64,000 bases of DNA from an uncultured Clostridia bacterium (GTDB lineage Bacteria; Bacillota; Clostridia; Oscillospirales; Ruminococcaceae). Location of the stretch: contig CAMZIK010000002.1 of NCBI GenBank assembly GCA_947307175.1, positions 1-64,000 of the forward strand, given 5' to 3'. The position numbers were made by a program, and so were the translations under genes. Of this stretch, positions 26,260 to 36,296 are shown piece by piece. Position 1 is the stretch's first letter. Each line of letters begins with the position of its first letter. Under the pieces are notes generated by a model that saw only the letters and a list, made by a program, of their open reading frames with translations, made no database searches and was not told the origin of the DNA.

Positions 26260-28899
26260 TTAAACCTCCGGCTGTACGCCTTCGTCAATATCCGCAGACG
26301 GCACCGAGAAAAGATAACCCTGTGAAAGATCGATATTATATTTCATGAGCATATCCTGTATCTCCTGGTTTTCAACAAATTCCGCAACGATCCTGAATCC
26401 CTTGTTGCTCAGCTTTTTCCAGAACGAAACAAGAGCGATAAGATTAGCAGACTGCTCGTCCACGCAGCATCTCCTTACGATCGAGCCGTCAATCTTCAGA
26501 TAATCGCAGTGGATACTTGCGATATGCTGAAGGTTTGAATAGCCGCTGCCGAAATCGTCTATCGCAATAAGTCCGCCGAGGTCATGTATCCTGTCAACAA
26601 AAGCGATAAGTCCGTCGTAGTCGTCGATGTCCTCATTTTCAAGTATCTCGAAAACAAAGTTTTCAGGGTGCTTTGCAGTTGAAAGGAAGCCAAAAATAAA
26701 ATCTGTCAGCTCATGGTTCTTTATATCTCTCACGCCGAGATTTATGCTCACGCTTTTGCCCTCAACGTCCGCAAATTTCGCAAACACCTTGCGTATCATA
26801 GTTTCCGAGATCATATCATAAAGCAGTCCGTACGACCTTGCAACATCAAGAAAGCTTCCGGGGTAGTATATCTTGCCGTTCTCGTCCTCAAGCCTCATGA
26901 GAGACTCATAGTGGTGTATACACTTTTCCTTGTTGTCGTAAATACCCTGAAAATACGGTATCACCTTATCATGTGCGATAGCATAGTTGATAACGTTCAC
27001 CATATGGTATCTTTCCCTGATGCTCTCCCTGTCAAGTTCTCCTTTTCGTGCGTCACGCACATAGAACTGGATATTTTTCTGCTTCATCTCAAGCAGCATC
27101 GAATAATAAGCCTGATATGTGTTGTCTATATCACAGTCGTCGATAAGGCTGAACAGCGGAACTATCGAGATATAATCCTCCGATGTCTCAAACAGCTCCT
27201 TCTGCAGCGCTTTCATATCATCAATAAACTCCGAAAGAGCGACCATATAAGAAGGAGCGCCGATAGCGAGCATCCAGTCCTTTATAAGATATATCGAATA
27301 TTTTTTCTGCTTTGCAAAGCTTACGCACTTTGACAGGTAATTCTTGTATGTAAGGTCAATGAGCTTATCTGAGAACACCGTCTGTATGCTTGACATATCA
27401 AATACGTTTATAATGCAGATACGGTCATAGCCTTTCAGCTTTATGTCCATATTCATAGCCGCAGCATTGGGTATCTCCTCTGTCTGCGAATACAGAAGCT
27501 TCAGCTCGCAGTCACGCACGAAGGCCTTTAAGCTGTCTGCTGCAACAGAACGGTCGCTCTTGACGAGCTTGTTCTCCACATCATACAGATAGCTGAGCAG
27601 CTCCTGGTTGTCAGCCGCCAGCGAGTCGGTATGAGAAAAGGCGTACGGATTATACATCTGCGTCGCAGGCTCTTCGCCTATGACCGAAACGACGAACGAG
27701 CAGTTCGCAAACGTGTTCCTTCCGTCAACGTGAGCTATCTCTCCCTCAGTGATACAGCCGCAGATATTGGAGTTCTCATAAGCAGAAAGCTCCCATTTCA
27801 CGCAGTTTGCATATATCATAGAACGAGCTATGCAGGAATATCCGAAGATAGTTTCGGCTTTGTCAAAATTCTCTATATGTCTGAAAAGCGTCCTGTTGTC
27901 GGAAATTATCTTTCCGTCATAGATGAACGCACGCTTGAGTTTCCGACCTGCGCTGACGTTGTGGTTGGCATTTATCATCTCACACTTTGACTTTGTATCT
28001 ATATCAGGGTGCGCATCATAAGCCGCCTTGTTCACGATGTCATCAGCAGGGAACGCTTCGCTCAGGCTTTGATCGTCCGAAAAGCGCACAAAGATAGGAA
28101 TATCGCTTGCCTGTGAATAAACATACGGGAAAAGGTTAGTAAGCTCAGGTCTGCTTTTCAGCTCATCGCCTATTCCGATACGGTATTCTCCCGCAGCGTC
28201 CTTTCCGTCGATAGAGAGTATACAAGTTCCGAAAGTATCGGTTATCTCGCACTCCTGACCTATGACCTGAACACCTGTTGCATATGAACTGAAGCTTTCG
28301 ACCTCGCTTCCGCCTATCGCAGCAAGAATGATGCTCTTGTTGCTCCAGCCGTTCTCGTTGAACACAAATCCTGAATCAAGGAACTTTCTGAGGTTTATCT
28401 CCGATGTGTTTGCAAGTCCGCCTATCATCTGCACTCCGGGGAAAAAGTCGTTGCATCTGTCAACAAAGGAGTAAACATCAAGATACTTTCCTGTAAGGAA
28501 AGTCAGCATAAGCTTGGTCTCATCATCTATAACAGCGTCCTTAACGCTCTGGCAAAGCTCATCAACAGCCCTCGGCGAACCGTCCTCCTCAAAGGTCGGC
28601 AGCATGGCAGTCCTGACCCTGCCCTTTCTCGACATCTGCGTTACCGAGATGACGCACTGATTCTGTATAAGCTTGCCCCAGCTTATCACCGCAGATGTGC
28701 TGGTTCCGAAGATATGCGCCTGCGGAACGAGTTTTGCGATATACTTTGCAAGATCCACCGCCTCGTCCTCAAGATGTATTGACGTATGGATGCGCACAAG
28801 AATATCGCCCGCTACCGGGTCAAGCCTCAGCTGCTGAAAAGTCTCGGCAAGTCTCGCTTTTGAAATATACTGAAAATTCCATGTAAACAATCCGATCAC
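26260..28899 (-). CDS. FIST sensor + EAL c-di-GMP phosphodiesterase
   Basis: 879 aa; FIST-like N-terminus (DILVRIHTSIHLEDEAVDLAKYIAKLVPQAHIFGTSTSAVIS); EAL motifs FEILENE, INLG, DDFGSGYSN, YLKID, AEFVE, QGYLFS. Confidence 0.85.
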   Translation of the reverse strand: MIGLFTWNFQYISKARLAETFQQLRLDPVAGDILVRIHTSIHLEDEAVDLAKYIAKLVPQAHIFGTSTSAVISWGKLIQNQCVISVTQMSRKGRVRTAMLPTFEEDGSPRAVDELCQSVKDAVIDDETKLMLTFLTGKYLDVYSFVDRCNDFFPGVQMIGGLANTSEINLRKFLDSGFVFNENGWSNKSIILAAIGGSEVESFSSYATGVQVIGQECEITDTFGTCILSIDGKDAAGEYRIGIGDELKSRPELTNLFPYVYSQASDIPIFVRFSDDQSLSEAFPADDIVNKAAYDAHPDIDTKSKCEMINANHNVSAGRKLKRAFIYDGKIISDNRTLFRHIENFDKAETIFGYSCIARSMIYANCVKWELSAYENSNICGCITEGEIAHVDGRNTFANCSFVVSVIGEEPATQMYNPYAFSHTDSLAADNQELLSYLYDVENKLVKSDRSVAADSLKAFVRDCELKLLYSQTEEIPNAAAMNMDIKLKGYDRICIINVFDMSSIQTVFSDKLIDLTYKNYLSKCVSFAKQKKYSIYLIKDWMLAIGAPSYMVALSEFIDDMKALQKELFETSEDYISIVPLFSLIDDCDIDNTYQAYYSMLLEMKQKNIQFYVRDARKGELDRESIRERYHMVNVINYAIAHDKVIPYFQGIYDNKEKCIHHYESLMRLEDENGKIYYPGSFLDVARSYGLLYDMISETMIRKVFAKFADVEGKSVSINLGVRDIKNHELTDFIFGFLSTAKHPENFVFEILENEDIDDYDGLIAFVDRIHDLGGLIAIDDFGSGYSNLQHIASIHCDYLKIDGSIVRRCCVDEQSANLIALVSFWKKLSNKGFRIVAEFVENQEIQDMLMKYNIDLSQGYLFSVPSADIDEGVQPEV

Positions 28900-29041
28900 T
28901 CCTTTTACACCGAGCCGCCGTCAGACAAAAGGCAGCATCTATCAGAGTATACTATCTATTATATTATACCACCTGAAAAAATCAGTGTCAATAAGTGTTC
29001 ACACAAAACTTGCTCTGCGATGTCGGTATGTCAGACATAAA

Positions 29042-29082
29042 AAAGAGGCAAGCGCCGCCCTGTCAGGCGATCCTGCCTCTTT
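29042..29082 (-). terminator. Terminator after the MATE gene
   Basis: AAAGAGGCA...TGCCTCTTT stem. Confidence 0.65.
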
Positions 29083-29088
29083 GAAAAA

Positions 29089-30447
29089 CTACTGTTTTGC
29101 CGTTTCTTTCGTGATGTTCTTTACCCACTTATACTTTACATAATGCTTATATACCACAGGGATCTTAATAAATTCGTCCAGCGTAAGTATGAACGCAACC
29201 ACCAGCACAGGCAGTTTAAGCACGAATGCGCAGATGAATCCCGCAGGCAGTATCACCGCCCACATCGTCACGCCGTCGCATATCATTCCGAACTTTGTGT
29301 CTCCGCCCGACGGGAAAATGCCGCCGATCACCGTTGAGTTCAGCGAGTTGCCGATTATGTAGTACGCCGCCAGGAACATCATATATTTCAAATAATGCTG
29401 CGCTGTCGGCTCAAGGGTTATAAAGTGCAGGACCAGCGGCGTAAGCGCAAGTATAACAAGTCCTGACGCTGCACCAATGACCACCGACGCTCTTGTAAAG
29501 CTGCCTCCGGCTTTCTTTGCTTTTTCAAGCTCGCCTCGCCCGAGCATTCCGCCGAGTATGATCCCCACGCCTGATGCAATGCCCCAGCAAAAGCTGGCGA
29601 TGATACAGCGCACGATGCTGGCGATAGAGTTCGCCGCAACCGCATCGCTGCCAAGGTGTCCCATTATAACAGCGTACATCGTCACTCCGCCGCCCCAGCC
29701 CAGCTGGTTTAAAAGCAGCGGAAGCGAGTATTTCCAGTAGTCCTTGTGCAGAAACTTCGTCTGCGTTTTAAACATGATCCTGATGTTCAGCTTCGTACAT
29801 TTGCCCTTTGCCATCACGATGATGACCACGATAGTTTCAAAAACTCTCGCAAGGTCTGTCGCCAGCGCCGCACCCGTGATGCCCATTCTCGGGAATATCC
29901 ATATGCCGAAAATAAGCAGCGCATTCAGCCCGATGTTAAGAAATACCGACAGCGAACCTATCAGCGACGAAAGCTTTGCCCTGTCGCAGACCTTCATAAT
30001 TCCATAGTACGCCTGCGTAAAACCGCTGAGCAGAAACTGCGGCGAGACCATGCGCAAATACCTTGCGCCCTCTTTGATGAGTTCATCGTCCGATGTGAAA
30101 ATGTGCATCAGCAGCTCCGGACAGATAATGCACGCCACCGTGAATATCACACCCACCAGCAAGCAGTACCGCATCGTTATCGCAAGCACTTCCTCAACAG
30201 CCTTCTTGTCGCCCTTGCCCCAGTATTGAGATGCAAGCACCGTCAAGCCGAACACGAACGCCCCGAAAAACAGGCTGAACACAAACGGCACCTGTGACGC
30301 AAGCGACGCAGCCGAAAGCGAATCCTGATCGAGAAAACCCAGCATGAACGCATCACTTGCCGTAACCAGCGAAGCGGTAAGGTATTGCACAGCTATGGGC
30401 GTGACTATCTTGAACAGCTTTTTGTATAAAGCCTTATCAAATGCCAT
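29089..30447 (-). CDS. MATE family efflux transporter
   Basis: 452 aa, 12-TM pattern; TASDAFMLGFLDQDSLSAASLASQ. Confidence 0.9.
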   Translation of the reverse strand: MAFDKALYKKLFKIVTPIAVQYLTASLVTASDAFMLGFLDQDSLSAASLASQVPFVFSLFFGAFVFGLTVLASQYWGKGDKKAVEEVLAITMRYCLLVGVIFTVACIICPELLMHIFTSDDELIKEGARYLRMVSPQFLLSGFTQAYYGIMKVCDRAKLSSLIGSLSVFLNIGLNALLIFGIWIFPRMGITGAALATDLARVFETIVVIIVMAKGKCTKLNIRIMFKTQTKFLHKDYWKYSLPLLLNQLGWGGGVTMYAVIMGHLGSDAVAANSIASIVRCIIASFCWGIASGVGIILGGMLGRGELEKAKKAGGSFTRASVVIGAASGLVILALTPLVLHFITLEPTAQHYLKYMMFLAAYYIIGNSLNSTVIGGIFPSGGDTKFGMICDGVTMWAVILPAGFICAFVLKLPVLVVAFILTLDEFIKIPVVYKHYVKYKWVKNITKETAKQ

Positions 30448-30685
30448 AAAGTTCTCCCCCTTCTTATTTTTGTCCTTTTGTTCTGTATTTTTCTCTATGA
30501 ACTGATAGTACCATTTTATATTTTAAAAATATATCAAAACTTTGTCCTTTATATCAAAATCAAAACCTCTAATGCCGAAAAACAAATAAAGAGCATTTTT
30601 TCAAAACCGTCTTGCAAAATCGGCAGAAATCCGTTATAATGATATTAATATCTAAAGTCAACTAAAGTAAACGGGAGGGATTTTT

Positions 30686-31432
30686 TTGCAGTACATACAG
30701 CTCACAAAGGAAAACCTTGAAAGCGAACACATCTGCTGTGCCATTTCAAACAACAAGGATATTCAAGTCTCATCAAAAAAAGCATGGCTGTCAGAGCGCT
30801 TTGATGAGGGACTTGTCTTTCTCAAAAGCGAGGAACGGGGCAAATGCTTTATCGAGTATATCCCTGCCGAAAACGCATGGAATCCCATTGATGCCGAAGG
30901 CTATATGTATATCGACTGCCTGTGGGTCTCAGGTTCTCTCAAAGGTCACGGCTATTCGACCGACCTGCTGAACGAATGTATAAAAGACAGCAAAAACAAA
31001 GGCAGGATCGGGCTGTGTATCCTTTCCAGCGCAAAGAAAAAACCTTTCCTTGCCGACCCGAAATATCTCAAATATAAGGGCTTTGAGGTGTGCGATGAGG
31101 CTTCAAACGGCATACAGCTGTGGTATCTGCCGTTTGAGAAAGATGCTCCCAAGCCTCAGTTCAAGCCCTGTGCTAAAACGCCTCATACAGATGAAAAAGG
31201 CTATGTGCTGTATTATACCAGCCAGTGCCCGTTCAACGCCAAATATGTACCCATAGTTGAACAGACCGCAAAAGAGCAGGGCGTTCCGTTCAAAGCTGTC
31301 CATATCACCGATAAGCAGACCGCACAGAGCGCTCCGACACCGATAACCACTTATGCGCTGTTCTGTGACGGCGAGTATCTTACCAACGAACAGATGAACG
31401 ACAAGAAATTCATAAAGCTGATCTCACGCTGA
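30686..31432 (+). CDS. GNAT-like acetyltransferase with C-terminal YoaP-like thioredoxin-type domain
   Basis: 248 aa; N-terminal GNAT features (YIDCLWVSGSLKGHGYSTDLLNECI), C-terminal VLYYTSQCPFNAKYVPIVEQTAKEQGVPFKAVHITD. Confidence 0.8.
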   Translation: MQYIQLTKENLESEHICCAISNNKDIQVSSKKAWLSERFDEGLVFLKSEERGKCFIEYIPAENAWNPIDAEGYMYIDCLWVSGSLKGHGYSTDLLNECIKDSKNKGRIGLCILSSAKKKPFLADPKYLKYKGFEVCDEASNGIQLWYLPFEKDAPKPQFKPCAKTPHTDEKGYVLYYTSQCPFNAKYVPIVEQTAKEQGVPFKAVHITDKQTAQSAPTPITTYALFCDGEYLTNEQMNDKKFIKLISR

Positions 31433-31465
31433 AACGAATAAAACGATACAAAAAGGAGGTCTATC

Positions 31466-34192
31466 ATGCCAAGACTTGACTGGAACGAATACGTTGAAAA
31501 AGCAGCACAGGTGGTTGCCGAGGGCGCAGTTCTCGTGCGCAATCAGGGTGGTCTTCCGCTTGATAAGAGTAAAGAGACTGCTGTGTTCGGACGCACTCAG
31601 CTGGACTATGTCAAAAGCGGAACAGGCTCAGGCGGAATGGTCAACGTTGTAAAAGTCACGAACATATCCGACGGACTGCTTGAAGCAGGCGCAAAGCTCA
31701 GTGAGGAACTTTTGCAGACCTACCGTGACTGGCTGGCAGAGAATCCTCACGACTACGGCGAAGGCTGGGGCAGCGAACCGTGGAGTCAGAAGGAAATGCC
31801 CGTTTCGGACGATCTTGCCGCAAAAGCTTCTCAGACTGCACAGGCAGCCATCGTTGTCATCGGCAGAACAGCAGGAGAAGAACAGGACAACAGCAATACC
31901 GCAGGCTCGTATAAGCTCTCCGATGAAGAATACGAGCTGATGAGTGTCGTAAGGCGCAATTTCCAAAAAATGATCGTAGTGCTGAACGTCGGCAATATCA
32001 TTGATATGAGCTTTGTCGATGAATTTGAGCCTGAAGCCGTGCTTTATATCTGGCAGGGCGGAATGACAGGCGGAACAGGCGCAGCAAGAGTGCTTCTTGG
32101 CGATGTCTCTCCCTGCGGAAAGCTTCCCGATACCATCGCCTACGATGTAAAGGACTACCCGTCGGACAAGTATTTCCACAACAGCGAAAGAAATTTCTAT
32201 ACCGAGGATATATATGTCGGCTACCGCTGGTTTGAGACCTTTGCAAAAGAAAAAGTCCGCTATCCGTTTGGTTTCGGACTGTCATACACCGACTTTGAGA
32301 TAAGCGCAGGCGGAAGCTATGACGGACAGACCGTCACGGTAACGGCGACCGTGAAGAACACCGGCAGCTGCGCAGGCAAGGAAGTTGTGCAGATCTATTG
32401 CGAAGCGCCTCAGGGAAAACTCGGAAAGCCTGCAAGAGTCCTTTGCGGATTCGATAAGACAAAGCTGCTCGCTCCTAATGAGGAGCAGACCCTTACTATA
32501 AGCATAGATGAGAAAAGGTTTGCGAGCTACGATGACAGCGGTATCACAGGATACCCGTATGCCTGGGTGCTTGAAGAAGGCGCTTACCGCATATTCGCAG
32601 GAAGCGACGTGCGCAGCGCTGACGAGATCTGCGCTTTCAAGCTCAACGAAACAAAGGTCACAGAACAGCTATCACAAGCTCTCGCTCCTGTAATGAGCTT
32701 TGAAAGGATAATAAACAAGAACGGAACACCGGCTTTTGAGAGCGTTCCTCTTTCAAAGATAGACGAAAAACAGCGCAGAAGCGAGCTTCTTCCAGAGGAA
32801 ATACCTTTCACAGGAGATAAAGGCTTCAAGCTCGCAGACGTTAAAAACGGCAAATGCTCCCTTGAAGATTTTATCGCACAGCTGACAGATGAAGACCTGA
32901 ATGTTCTTGTCAGAGGCGAAGGAATGAGTTCTCCGAAAGTAACTCCGGGTACGGCTGCTGCCTTCGGCGGAGTGAGCGAACACCTCAAAGCAATGGGCGT
33001 TCCCTGCGGCTGCTGTTCCGACGGACCTTCGGGAATGCGCCTTGATACAGGCACAAAAGCGTTCAGCCTGCCAAACGGCACGCTTATAGCTTCCACCTTT
33101 AATAAGGAACTCGTTAAAGAGCTTTTCACCCTGCTCGGACTTGAAATGAGAGCAAACAACGTTGACTGCCTGCTCGGACCGGGAATGAATATCCACCGCC
33201 ACCCTCTCAACGGCAGGAATTTTGAGTATTTCTCCGAAGACCCGTTCCTTACGGGAGCGATCGCAAGCGCAGAGCTTAAAGGTCTGCACAGTCAGGGCGT
33301 TGAAGGCACTATCAAGCATTTCTGCGCAAACAATCAGGAAACACACAGGCGTTCCATTGATTCCGCTGTCAGCGAAAGAGCGCTCAGGGAGATCTATCTC
33401 AAAGGCTTTGAGCTTGCCATAAAATGCGGCAGCAACAAGTCCGTGATGACCTCCTATGGAAAGGTCAATGACCTCTGGACAGCTGGAAATCATGATCTTG
33501 ATACCGTTATCCTCAGAGATCAGTGGGGCTTTGACGGTTTTGCAATGACTGACTGGTGGGCTGACATAAACGACCGTGGCTGCGATCCCGACAAGCAGAA
33601 TTTTGCCGCAATGGTCAGAGCGCAGAACGATGTCTATATGGTCTGCGCCAACAGCGAAAAGCACACCGACAACATTTTGCAGGCACTTGAAAACGGCAGT
33701 CTTACAAGAGCAGAGCTTCAGCGCTGTGCAAAAAACACGCTCTCCTTCCTGCTCGGTACTCACGCAATGAAGCGTATGATGAACGAGGAGGAGCAGGTCG
33801 AGGTCATTAATAAGCCTGATGAAGCTATTGACCCCGAAGCAGCAGGCAGAGTATATTATCTTGAGGACGAGTTGGAAATAGACCTTACAGACGTTAAAGT
33901 CCGCAGGAACATGGACTACTGCTTTACTGTCGAAAGAGCCAATGAAGGCATTTACAGCATAACGCTCACAGCAAGCTCCAATGCGAGCGAGCTTGCACAG
34001 CTGCCTGTCACAGTATTCTGCACAGGCATATCTTACGGCACGTTCACCTGGAACGGAACAGGCGGCAAACCTGTCAGCCAAACCATAGAAAAAACAATTC
34101 TCTACTCTCGCTTCACTGTTGTCAGACTGCATTTCCGTTTCGGAGGACTTGACCTTATCAGCATTAAGTTCAAACGTTTAGGCGACCTGTAA
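31466..34192 (+). CDS. Glycoside hydrolase family 3 beta-glucosidase with permuted domain order (C-domain and Fn3-like first)
   Basis: 908 aa; GH3 C-domain-like N-terminus (GAVLVRNQGGLPLDKSKETAVFG...RYPFGFGLSYTDF), then catalytic barrel (LGPGMNIHRHPLNGRNFEYFSEDPFLTGAIA, GTIKHFCANNQE, GFAMTDWW). Confidence 0.92.
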   Translation: MPRLDWNEYVEKAAQVVAEGAVLVRNQGGLPLDKSKETAVFGRTQLDYVKSGTGSGGMVNVVKVTNISDGLLEAGAKLSEELLQTYRDWLAENPHDYGEGWGSEPWSQKEMPVSDDLAAKASQTAQAAIVVIGRTAGEEQDNSNTAGSYKLSDEEYELMSVVRRNFQKMIVVLNVGNIIDMSFVDEFEPEAVLYIWQGGMTGGTGAARVLLGDVSPCGKLPDTIAYDVKDYPSDKYFHNSERNFYTEDIYVGYRWFETFAKEKVRYPFGFGLSYTDFEISAGGSYDGQTVTVTATVKNTGSCAGKEVVQIYCEAPQGKLGKPARVLCGFDKTKLLAPNEEQTLTISIDEKRFASYDDSGITGYPYAWVLEEGAYRIFAGSDVRSADEICAFKLNETKVTEQLSQALAPVMSFERIINKNGTPAFESVPLSKIDEKQRRSELLPEEIPFTGDKGFKLADVKNGKCSLEDFIAQLTDEDLNVLVRGEGMSSPKVTPGTAAAFGGVSEHLKAMGVPCGCCSDGPSGMRLDTGTKAFSLPNGTLIASTFNKELVKELFTLLGLEMRANNVDCLLGPGMNIHRHPLNGRNFEYFSEDPFLTGAIASAELKGLHSQGVEGTIKHFCANNQETHRRSIDSAVSERALREIYLKGFELAIKCGSNKSVMTSYGKVNDLWTAGNHDLDTVILRDQWGFDGFAMTDWWADINDRGCDPDKQNFAAMVRAQNDVYMVCANSEKHTDNILQALENGSLTRAELQRCAKNTLSFLLGTHAMKRMMNEEEQVEVINKPDEAIDPEAAGRVYYLEDELEIDLTDVKVRRNMDYCFTVERANEGIYSITLTASSNASELAQLPVTVFCTGISYGTFTWNGTGGKPVSQTIEKTILYSRFTVVRLHFRFGGLDLISIKFKRLGDL

Positions 34193-34211
34193 GAACACAA
34201 CACAAAACAAC

Positions 34212-34245
34212 AGCCCGAAAGCAGATGTTTTTCTGCTTTCGGGCT
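34212..34245. terminator. Bidirectional terminator between convergent genes
   Basis: AGCCCGAAAGCAGA-tgtttt-TCTGCTTTCGGGCT, 14-bp stem. Confidence 0.8.
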
Positions 34246-34249
34246 TAAT

Positions 34250-34720
34250 TTATCTTTCCAACAAAAAACGGGCAAGTTCAACATTACCGTCTTTTTCGGT
34301 CGACACAATGCGAAATCCGCATTTTTCGGTGTAGAACTTAACATTTTCCGTCTTGGACAAAGGCGTTACCAGAGTGATCTTGTTCCAATCCTCACATTTA
34401 GTCTTTATAAACTTAACTGCCTGTGTCCCGAGTCCTTTGCCCTGATATTCAGGAGCGATACACAGGTTAGCTATCTCGTAAAAACCTTTTTCTATCTGTT
34501 TGCATGAAATGCAGCCGACAGGCTTGCTGTCACACAGAATGACGTATTTCGGTGTCTCTCTTATCGACTTCTCCATCGTTTCTTTTGTGTGTCCGTATCC
34601 GGGGCAGGCACCATATCTGACATAATCGCCGTAATATGCCGCATTGTAGATATCCGCCAGCACCTGCGCATCTTGCGCTGCTGCTTTTCTGTATTCTATC
34701 GTCATAGTTTTACCTCGCAC
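34250..34720 (-). CDS. GNAT acetyltransferase
   Basis: 156 aa; CIAPEYQGKGLGTQAVKFI, VKFYTEKCGFRIV. Confidence 0.88.
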   Translation of the reverse strand: MRGKTMTIEYRKAAAQDAQVLADIYNAAYYGDYVRYGACPGYGHTKETMEKSIRETPKYVILCDSKPVGCISCKQIEKGFYEIANLCIAPEYQGKGLGTQAVKFIKTKCEDWNKITLVTPLSKTENVKFYTEKCGFRIVSTEKDGNVELARFLLER

Positions 34721-34729
34721 GATCTGATC

Positions 34730-35494
34730 TTAAATATATTTCTCTATCATCGTCTGCTGCTCGACCTTGTCGCCGAGCAGAGTTATCGCTTTCATCGGGC
34801 AGCTGTTGACGCACCTGTAACACACCGTGCACTTTTTGCCGCTGACGGCGATCTTATCCTGCACCGAGATGTTCCCCGTCGGGCAGACCGCTGCGCATTT
34901 GCCGCAGCCTACGCACTTAGCGCGGTCTATCTTCAAGCCCTTTGAATAGTATTTCATCGTTCTGTGACCGAACCACAGCCTCTGCGAGATAAGCCCCGCA
35001 AATCGAGGCAGAAAGCCGAGTCCCTGTCTGCACGGGTGACCGCTTTTGTACCTGTCCGCAGCCTTCTGCGCTTTCTGCTTTGCCGCCGCAACAGCCTGCC
35101 TGTTCTTTTCAAACGGGCGTTTGAACACCTTTTCGTCGGCGATGCTGTCGGGCATCGCCAGATGCAGACCGCCTGTGATGACTGCACCGTGTTTTTTCAA
35201 AAGCCGTGCAAGCACACCCGAGCCGTCTCCGCTGAACGCCGCCATCGTTGCGATGACAAAGACCTTTTTCCCCTGCCAGAGATTCGCCGTTTTGTCGATA
35301 AAATCCCTGACGAATTTAGGCACGGCACTGTACTGCACGGGATAGCTGAAAACTATCTCGTCAGCCTTTCCGAGCTGCTGCATAACGGTACTATCCTCTA
35401 TTGAGACGATAGCGGCGCTGCTGTCAAGCTCTTTTATAAACGTCTCCAATGCGAACCTTGAATTGCCTGTTGCACTGAAATATATACCAAGCAT
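34730..35494 (-). CDS. EFR1-type flavodoxin/ferredoxin fusion protein
   Basis: 254 aa; YFSATGNSRFALETF (flavodoxin) + CVGCGKCAAVCPTG and CTVCYRCVNSCPMKAI (2x 4Fe-4S). Confidence 0.88.
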   Translation of the reverse strand: MLGIYFSATGNSRFALETFIKELDSSAAIVSIEDSTVMQQLGKADEIVFSYPVQYSAVPKFVRDFIDKTANLWQGKKVFVIATMAAFSGDGSGVLARLLKKHGAVITGGLHLAMPDSIADEKVFKRPFEKNRQAVAAAKQKAQKAADRYKSGHPCRQGLGFLPRFAGLISQRLWFGHRTMKYYSKGLKIDRAKCVGCGKCAAVCPTGNISVQDKIAVSGKKCTVCYRCVNSCPMKAITLLGDKVEQQTMIEKYI

Positions 35495-35507
35495 TTTAGT
35501 TCTCCTT

Positions 35508-36272
35508 TTATATCATACTGCCCCATTTTTCGTAAAGTTCTGAGCTTGCTGAGGTCAAAAGTATCATCATTCCCGTTGCAAAATCAAGAATTGCGTGGGC
35601 TATCATTATCGGCAGTGGGTTTTTATTCTTCTGATAATTGCGGCAGAAAATAACTGTTAATGGCAGAAATGACAATAATCTGTAAAGCATATACTTTGCA
35701 TCAAACATTGTCGGGATAAAGCAGTGCTGAAGTGCGTAGAAAAAAGCTGGAATGAATATTGCAGCGTACTTGTTCTTAAAGCTGTTGACACCAAGACCGA
35801 GATAAAGCCCGTCCTCTGCAAAGCTGACAGTTGCAGGCAGAACGATAAGATTTATCACCGCAATAGCAAGCGGGATCGGAGCAACGACATCGAGTGCTGC
35901 TTTCGGCATCACCGAACCGTAGCAGATGAGTCCTGCAGCGTACATTCCAGACATTCCGACAGCACAGAAAAGAATGACAAGTATTATCGTCCTTTTCGGC
36001 GTGTCCAATCCTTTTTTCAGATTCAGCTGCTCGCGGTAGGTCTTGCCGTGCTTTTTAGCGACAAGCACTATAAGCAGTATCGTTACGATATTTACTGCAC
36101 TTGCTACTATCGACCACCAGTTGTTTATCTCGCCTACTTTTTTATCAACGATAAGCGCACCTATCAGAAATACAAGCAGAAATACTATGCAGCGAAAAGG
36201 CAGAAAAAGTGCCAGTTTACTGTTTTTGCTCTCGTTTTGTGTCATTGTTTTTTCTCCTTTTTCCAAACTCAT
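35508..36272 (-). CDS. CPBP-like membrane protein (degenerate first motif)
   Basis: 254-aa polytopic; AEDGLYLGLG in place of EExxxR, FYALQHCFIP, IAHAILDF. Confidence 0.65.
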   Translation of the reverse strand: MSLEKGEKTMTQNESKNSKLALFLPFRCIVFLLVFLIGALIVDKKVGEINNWWSIVASAVNIVTILLIVLVAKKHGKTYREQLNLKKGLDTPKRTIILVILFCAVGMSGMYAAGLICYGSVMPKAALDVVAPIPLAIAVINLIVLPATVSFAEDGLYLGLGVNSFKNKYAAIFIPAFFYALQHCFIPTMFDAKYMLYRLLSFLPLTVIFCRNYQKNKNPLPIMIAHAILDFATGMMILLTSASSELYEKWGSMI

Positions 36273-36280
36273 TTCAAAAA

Positions 36281-36296
36281 TGTTTCACGTGAAACA
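36281..36296. promoter_or_regulatory. parS: parS-type ParB/Spo0J binding site
   Basis: Exact TGTTTCACGTGAAACA within the 22-bp perfect palindrome AAATGTTTCACGTGAAACATTT (36278-36299); intergenic. Confidence 0.88.

Noticed and set aside
32753-34132. 459-aa minus-strand ORF antisense to the permuted GH3 gene
   Set aside because: Fully overlaps a strongly conserved GH3 catalytic region on the plus strand; no recognisable motif and probably a codon-composition shadow.
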